A DNA stretch of 28,340 bases from an uncultured Mollicutes bacterium (lineage in GTDB: Bacteria > Bacillota_I > Bacilli_A > RFN20 > CAG-826): NCBI GenBank assembly GCA_937893635.1, contig CALBGF010000058.1, positions 1-28,340 on the forward strand. The letters are read 5' to 3'. Of this stretch, positions 24,467 to 28,340 are shown piece by piece; the first letter of the stretch is position 1, and the number at the start of each line of letters is the position of its first letter. The position numbers were made by a program, and so were the translations under genes. The notes under the pieces were generated by a model, which did not search any database, had not been told where the DNA came from, and saw only the letters and a list, made by a program, of their open reading frames with translations.

Positions 24467-25480
24467 ATGAAATTATTCTTAAAATTATTGATGGCTTTTT
24501 GCGCGCTATTTCCAACAAAAACTGCTTATGTTGAAGAAAATATTTTTGCACGTTCTTATGTTGTTATGGAACAAAACTCAGGTAAAATTATTGAAAGCAA
24601 AGATTGTAACTTGGTCCGCAGTGTTGCTAGTGTTTCTAAAATTATGACTGCGATTATTGCGATAGAAAGCAGTGACTTATTTAAAAACGTGGAAATAGGT
24701 GATGAAATTGATCAAGCGATTGGAAGTTCACTTTATTTAGAAAAAGGTACAAAAGTAGATATTATAGAACTAGTTTATGGATTGTTACTTCGAAGCGGTA
24801 ATGATGCAGCGATGGCAATAGCTAAAAATATTGGTGGTAGTGTAGATAAATTTGTAGAGATGATGAATGAAAAAGCTCGATTAATTGGAATGAAAAATAC
24901 GACTTTTAATAACCCAAGTGGTTTAGATATGTTTGATGATGGCAATTTGTCAACGAGTTATGATTTAGCTTTAATGATGCGTTATGCGATGGATAATGAA
25001 TTATTTCGCGAAATAGATAGCGCTAAAAGTTATAAATCACTAGTAAAAGGTACTTGGCATAATAAACATAAATTACTTCAAAATTATGACTACGCTATCG
25101 GAGGCAAGACTGGCTATACGAAAAAAGCACGCCGCACATTAATTACAAGTGCTCGTAAAGATAATTTAGAATTGATTATAGTTACATTAGATTGCGGTAA
25201 TGACTTTTCTTTACATAAGCAATTATTTGAAAAATATTTTAATGATTATACATACGTACCATTTTTAAATAAAGGAATGAATTACATATTAAATTATGAA
25301 TTTTATTCTAATAAAAGTTATGGCTTATTTATTAAAAAAGAATTAATAGGGAATGCTATTAAAATTTATAAATTAAATTCTAAAAGTAATACAATTTCAA
25401 TGCTTTTTAAATTGAGCGATGGAACACTTATTGAAGTAGGGAGGACGACTTTAACTTCTGTTGCGGTCGTGAATGTATAA
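24467..25480 (+). CDS. D-alanyl-D-alanine carboxypeptidase (DacB/DacF type)
   Basis: A 337-aa serine DD-carboxypeptidase (peptidase S11) that trims the terminal D-Ala from peptidoglycan stem peptides. The three active-site motifs are SVSK (S55, K58), SGN (110-112) and KTG (214-216). A hydrophobic N-terminus acts as signal peptide. The C-terminal region (about 250-337) is beta-rich as in PBP5-like enzymes. I chose the ATG at 24467 with AAAGGTG (24454-24460) 6 nt upstream, over the GTG at 24458 that lies in the ribosome binding site. Its stop overlaps the spmA start (TAATG). The dac-spmA-spmB order equals the B. subtilis dacB operon, so this is likely the cortex-maturation type. Confidence 0.92.
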   Translation: MKLFLKLLMAFCALFPTKTAYVEENIFARSYVVMEQNSGKIIESKDCNLVRSVASVSKIMTAIIAIESSDLFKNVEIGDEIDQAIGSSLYLEKGTKVDIIELVYGLLLRSGNDAAMAIAKNIGGSVDKFVEMMNEKARLIGMKNTTFNNPSGLDMFDDGNLSTSYDLALMMRYAMDNELFREIDSAKSYKSLVKGTWHNKHKLLQNYDYAIGGKTGYTKKARRTLITSARKDNLELIIVTLDCGNDFSLHKQLFEKYFNDYTYVPFLNKGMNYILNYEFYSNKSYGLFIKKELIGNAIKIYKLNSKSNTISMLFKLSDGTLIEVGRTTLTSVAVVNV

Positions 25481-26076
25481 TGAATAAAATATGGATTTGG
25501 ATTATTGTTATTTGCATTTTTTATGGTATTTTTACTGGTCGCTTTGATTTAATGGCTAATTCAATTTTAGCTTTACCTAGCGAGTCATTAGAACTTGTTT
25601 GTACTTTAGTATTTTCTGCTTGCTTTTGGTCAGGAATTATGATGATTTTATATGATTCAGGAGTTATTGACAAGTTAGCAAAATTATTAAATCCTTTTTT
25701 AAGAAAAATAATGCCTAATTTAAATGATGAAGAAGCATATAAGTATGTGGCTATGAATATTGCTGCGAATATCTTTGGATTAGGTTTTGCCGCTACTCCG
25801 GCGGGTTTAAAAGCTATTAAAAGAATGAAAGAATTATCAAAAGAAGAAGATAAAGAAGTAGCAACAGATGAAATGGTTACGTTTTTGGTCTTAAACACAG
25901 CGGGTGTAACAATATTACCTACAACAGTTATGGCAATTAGACAAAGTTATGGAGCAAAGAATCCGGCTGATTTCTTGATACTTTCTTTTGTAGGAACTTT
26001 AGTATCATGTGTTTTTGGTTTATTATTAGATAAATATTATCAAAAAAAGGCTAAAAGAAAAAATAAAGATAAATAG
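25480..26076 (+). CDS. spmA: Spore maturation protein A, Gate-domain membrane protein
   Basis: A 198-aa multi-spanning membrane protein with the Gate (nucleoside-recognition) domain. The conserved block NIAANIFGLGFAATPAGLKA and the later LVLNTAGVTILPTTVMAIRQ are typical of SpmA. About five membrane helices are visible, and the C-terminus is Lys-rich. In B. subtilis spmA and spmB are needed for spore core dehydration, but homologues occur in non-spore formers too, where the transported or sensed substrate is unknown. Its start shares one base with the upstream stop codon, and no clear ribosome binding site is present, so translation is probably coupled. Confidence 0.93.
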   Translation: MNKIWIWIIVICIFYGIFTGRFDLMANSILALPSESLELVCTLVFSACFWSGIMMILYDSGVIDKLAKLLNPFLRKIMPNLNDEEAYKYVAMNIAANIFGLGFAATPAGLKAIKRMKELSKEEDKEVATDEMVTFLVLNTAGVTILPTTVMAIRQSYGAKNPADFLILSFVGTLVSCVFGLLLDKYYQKKAKRKNKDK

Positions 26077-26078
26077 TT

Positions 26079-26600
26079 ATGGAAAAATTCTCACTTATTT
26101 TTATTCCTTTATTAGTATTATTTGCAGTCGGCTATAGTTTTGCTAAAAAAAATAATGCCTATAATTCATTTGTTAATGGTGTTAAAGATGGATTACCTTT
26201 ATTTAAAGAATTATTTCCCACAATAATTGGAATGCTTTTATGTGTAACATTGTTAAAATCGTGTGGAATAATTGATGATTTGAAATTATTATTAACGTCA
26301 TTTATTCCTAAATCTGAAGCAATAATTGATTTAACTCCAATGATTTTATTTCGCCCAATATCTGGATCTGCTTCTATTGCTTGCTTTGATACAATTTGTA
26401 AAACACTTGGTCCTGATTCTTTAACGGCAAAAATAGCGTCAACTATTCAAGGATCAACGGATACCACAATATATATTCTTGCACTATATTTTGGTACTGT
26501 AAAAGTTACTAAGTGGAAGCATGCCTTAAAAACAGGATTATTAACTGATTTGGTTGGCATCGTTGTTGGAATAGTTTTGGCACTCATATTTTTAAAATAA
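26079..26600 (+). CDS. spmB: Spore maturation protein B, Gate-domain membrane protein
   Basis: A 173-aa membrane protein, the SpmB partner of SpmA. The conserved stretch PMILFRPISGSASIACFDTI and the GPDSLTAKIASTIQGSTDTTIYILALYFG region are diagnostic. About five hydrophobic helices fill nearly the whole chain. It starts 2 bp after the spmA stop, without an obvious ribosome binding site, so it relies on coupling. SpmA and SpmB are thought to act together at one membrane. Confidence 0.94.
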   Translation: MEKFSLIFIPLLVLFAVGYSFAKKNNAYNSFVNGVKDGLPLFKELFPTIIGMLLCVTLLKSCGIIDDLKLLLTSFIPKSEAIIDLTPMILFRPISGSASIACFDTICKTLGPDSLTAKIASTIQGSTDTTIYILALYFGTVKVTKWKHALKTGLLTDLVGIVVGIVLALIFLK

Positions 26601-26672
26601 TAAAAAAATAAAAATAATTCAAATAAAATGAGGAGGTGTTGTTTTTTTATAAGTAGAAAAGAGGAAGACACT

Positions 26673-28115
26673 ATGAAAAAAAGTTTGAAATTTTTAATTC
26701 CATCAATGTTTGGTCTTTTAGTAGCAGGCTGTTCATTAGATGGTTCTACACCAATAAATAAAGGAGAAAATACTGAATTAACAAATAAAGCCCGTTTAGA
26801 TGCTGTAGCAGTAGATAGTTATACTACATCGGTTATTCTTGACTCATTAGAAGAAGTGAGTACATCCACTGATGTTGAAAATCCTGAGACACCAGAAAAT
26901 CCAGAAACACCAGATGAGACACCTAGTGAAGATGAAACAGTTGATGAAAATTTAGTAATTGTTAATAACTATATTAAATTGTTTGATACATTAACTAGTG
27001 GTGATGGATTAACTGTTGAACAAGTTGCTTCTGATAAAGAAGAATACAAATTTAAAGTTGTTATTTCTTCTTCATTAGTGGGAGAGTCAGGTAAATCATA
27101 TACTATTTACTTTAATGAAGTAACTCAAGAAATTGATGATAGTGAAGAACCAAGTGATGACACAAGTGATACTGAAACACCTTCAGAAGATGAAGTTGAT
27201 GAAGGAGAAGTTGATGTTACTCCAGAATTACTTAAAAAACATCATCATAACGAATTTAAAGATGCTACATTTACTCGTTTAACAGGAATTATTGTTACTG
27301 AAACTGGTGAAATTTCTGTTGAAGGACATAGCCTTGTAACTGATACAAAAACAAAAACAGTATTTAAAGGCGAATTAGAAAATGGACAATCATTAAAAAT
27401 TACTTCAGAAATCTCTGATTCTAAAAAGGAATATTCTTATGAATTAAAAGAAGGACATCGTGTAATTAACGAATACGAAGTTGAAATTAAAACAAAAGAA
27501 GATTCAGTAGAATTAGAAATTGAAGTAAAAAATGGTAAAGAAAAAGAAAAATACGTCATTGAAAAGAGTGTAGAAGATACCGATACTATATTCGAAATTC
27601 ATTACAAAAATAGTGACGGAAAAGGAAAAATAATTGCCGTTGTTAGTAAGGATGAAGATGGCAATGATGTAATTACTTATGAATTTAAAGATGGTAAGAA
27701 ATGGCATCATGATGATCATGGATGGCATCATGGCTGGGATGATGAAGATCACGGACATGGCTGGCATGATGATTGGCATCACGATAATCACTTTGATGAT
27801 GATTATGATTGGGATGACGATTACGAATGGGATGAAGATGATTTCAATGAAGATGATTGGAATGATGATACAGAAGATTTACTTAATGCTTTATTAGAAG
27901 CACTTAAAGATACTGATTTTGATATTGATGCATTCTTAGAAAATTATTATGCTAATAAGAATGATAACAAACAAGATGATCAAGAAGAACCAAGTGAAAA
28001 CGAAGATTATGAAGATGATTGGGATGAAGATGATTGGTTCTCTCAAGATTATGAAGAAGATTATTGGGGCTATGGACATGGCTATGATAATCACAAGCCT
28101 TATGGTCATCGTTAA
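26673..28115 (+). CDS. Lipoprotein with His/Asp/Trp-rich low-complexity tail
   Basis: A 480-aa lipoprotein. MKKSLKFLIPSMFGLLVAGC ends in lipobox VAGC with C20. Two acidic Pro/Glu/Thr stretches (near 70-90 and 150-180) flank predicted strands, and a beta-rich middle (about 190-340) resembles repeated hairpins rich in Glu and Lys. Residues 344-399 hold 11 His, 8 Trp and 22 Asp in 56 positions. A leucine-rich helix (about 402-428) and a second acidic Trp/Tyr tail ending HKPYGHR follow. This suggests extracellular metal binding, but no family is recognised. I chose the ATG at 26673 with GAGGA (26661-26665) upstream; a frame back to 26628 would precede the signal peptide. A terminator follows. Confidence 0.85.
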   Translation: MKKSLKFLIPSMFGLLVAGCSLDGSTPINKGENTELTNKARLDAVAVDSYTTSVILDSLEEVSTSTDVENPETPENPETPDETPSEDETVDENLVIVNNYIKLFDTLTSGDGLTVEQVASDKEEYKFKVVISSSLVGESGKSYTIYFNEVTQEIDDSEEPSDDTSDTETPSEDEVDEGEVDVTPELLKKHHHNEFKDATFTRLTGIIVTETGEISVEGHSLVTDTKTKTVFKGELENGQSLKITSEISDSKKEYSYELKEGHRVINEYEVEIKTKEDSVELEIEVKNGKEKEKYVIEKSVEDTDTIFEIHYKNSDGKGKIIAVVSKDEDGNDVITYEFKDGKKWHHDDHGWHHGWDDEDHGHGWHDDWHHDNHFDDDYDWDDDYEWDEDDFNEDDWNDDTEDLLNALLEALKDTDFDIDAFLENYYANKNDNKQDDQEEPSENEDYEDDWDEDDWFSQDYEEDYWGYGHGYDNHKPYGHR

Positions 28116-28142
28116 TATATAATTCAATAAAAAAATACAAAT

Positions 28143-28186
28143 ACTCCTAAAGTTTAGCGCTACTAATCTTTGGGAGTTTTATTTTA
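28143..28186 (+). terminator. Intrinsic terminator after the His/Asp/Trp lipoprotein
   Basis: ACTCCTAAAG (28143-28152) pairs with CTTTGGGAGT (28168-28177), 10 bp with one G-T pair, and TTTATTTT follows. It ends the lipoprotein transcript. Confidence 0.85.
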
Positions 28187-28260
28187 AAAATTTTTAAATA
28201 AAAGTTAATTTGAGCTTCATATTCATTCTTTAGTTGTTGTTGATAATGTATTGATTTATA

Positions 28261-28336
28261 GAAAACCGGACAAAAAACATTGATATTATATTGGAAAACC
28301 GGACATTTATTAATAAATTATGTTAGAAAACCGGAC
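28261..28336. repeat. Three direct repeats of GAAAACCGGAC at 32-33 bp spacing
   Basis: Identical 11-mers begin at 28261, 28294 and 28326. The spacers are AT-rich and not conserved apart from a loose TTAT-like run before each copy. The array runs to within 4 bases of the window end, so it may continue. It lies after a terminator in DNA without genes (28116-28340). Phased repeats of this kind occur at the ends of IS21-family elements, where the transposase binds; an iteron-like or regulator-binding array is the other option. Confidence 0.7.
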
Positions 28337-28340
28337 GAAA

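Noticed and set aside
26628..26672. Longer lipoprotein start at 26628
   Set aside because: It would put 15 residues, including the AGGAGGTG sequence as codons, before a complete signal peptide that has its own ribosome binding site.
27513..28140. Several open frames in other phases and on the minus strand across the His/Asp/Trp tail
   Set aside because: They are by-products of repeated GATGAT- and CATCAT-type codons; their products are low-complexity Met/Ile strings.
28261..28336. CRISPR array reading of the GAAAACCGGAC repeats
   Set aside because: The repeat is only 11 bp with spacers of about 21 bp, too short for known CRISPR types, and no cas gene is present.

Overview
The window is a 28.3 kb AT-rich piece (roughly 30% G+C by eye) of a bacterial chromosome. 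Gene order, strong AGGAGG-type ribosome binding sites, a sigma-A consensus promoter and the gene families (YhaM, HIT and PrsA near each other; SufC-D-S-U-B; MnmG-RsmG-ParA-ParB; DacB/F-SpmA-SpmB; DUF4250) point to a low-GC Bacillota, class Bacilli. My inference is an uncultured gut-type lineage related to Erysipelotrichales or RF39. Trp is read from TGG throughout and nothing suggests recoding of TGA. A D-alanyl-D-alanine carboxypeptidase and five lipoproteins indicate a walled monoderm cell. I see no tRNA, rRNA, CRISPR array or transposase.

Layout. 1-870: a membrane-anchored XRE regulator and a DUF4250 small protein. 975-4950: an envelope cassette of a DUF2207 membrane protein, a lipoprotein of unknown function and LemA. 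The last two have a textbook promoter inside a 20-bp palindrome, and a UUCG-loop terminator follows. 4988-7703: a GtrA membrane domain fused to a Cof-type HAD phosphatase, a possible 34-codon gene, and a GT4 glycosyltransferase probably making a membrane glycolipid. The last of these overlaps recX, which overlaps the yhaM-like exoribonuclease gene. 9479-13357, minus strand: a PrsA-like foldase lipoprotein, a second lipoprotein and a HIT protein. 13566-13792: two tiny membrane proteins (35 and 29 aa) with Cys-rich tails, strong ribosome binding sites and their own terminator.

13921-22825: a long, tightly packed run sufC-sufD-sufS-sufU-sufB-mnmG-rsmG-parA-parB. Most junctions overlap or are nearly zero, so Fe-S cluster assembly is physically coupled to tRNA and rRNA modification and to chromosome partitioning. 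The ParB protein lacks the two usual CTP-pocket motifs. 22831-24366, minus strand: an M6-type metalloprotease lipoprotein converges on parB. 24467-26600: a dacB/F-spmA-spmB operon, the arrangement found in spore formers. 26673-28115: a lipoprotein with an extraordinary His/Asp/Trp-rich tail, then a terminator.

The last 80 bases carry three copies of GAAAACCGGAC spaced 32-33 bp apart. They look like the edge of something that continues outside the window, possibly an IS21-type transposon end.

Most genes are housekeeping. The less ordinary items are the tiny Cys-tailed membrane protein pair, the ParB with degenerate motifs, the GtrA-HAD fusion, the His/Asp/Trp lipoprotein, the paired PrsA-like lipoproteins, the LemA cassette and the terminal repeat array.
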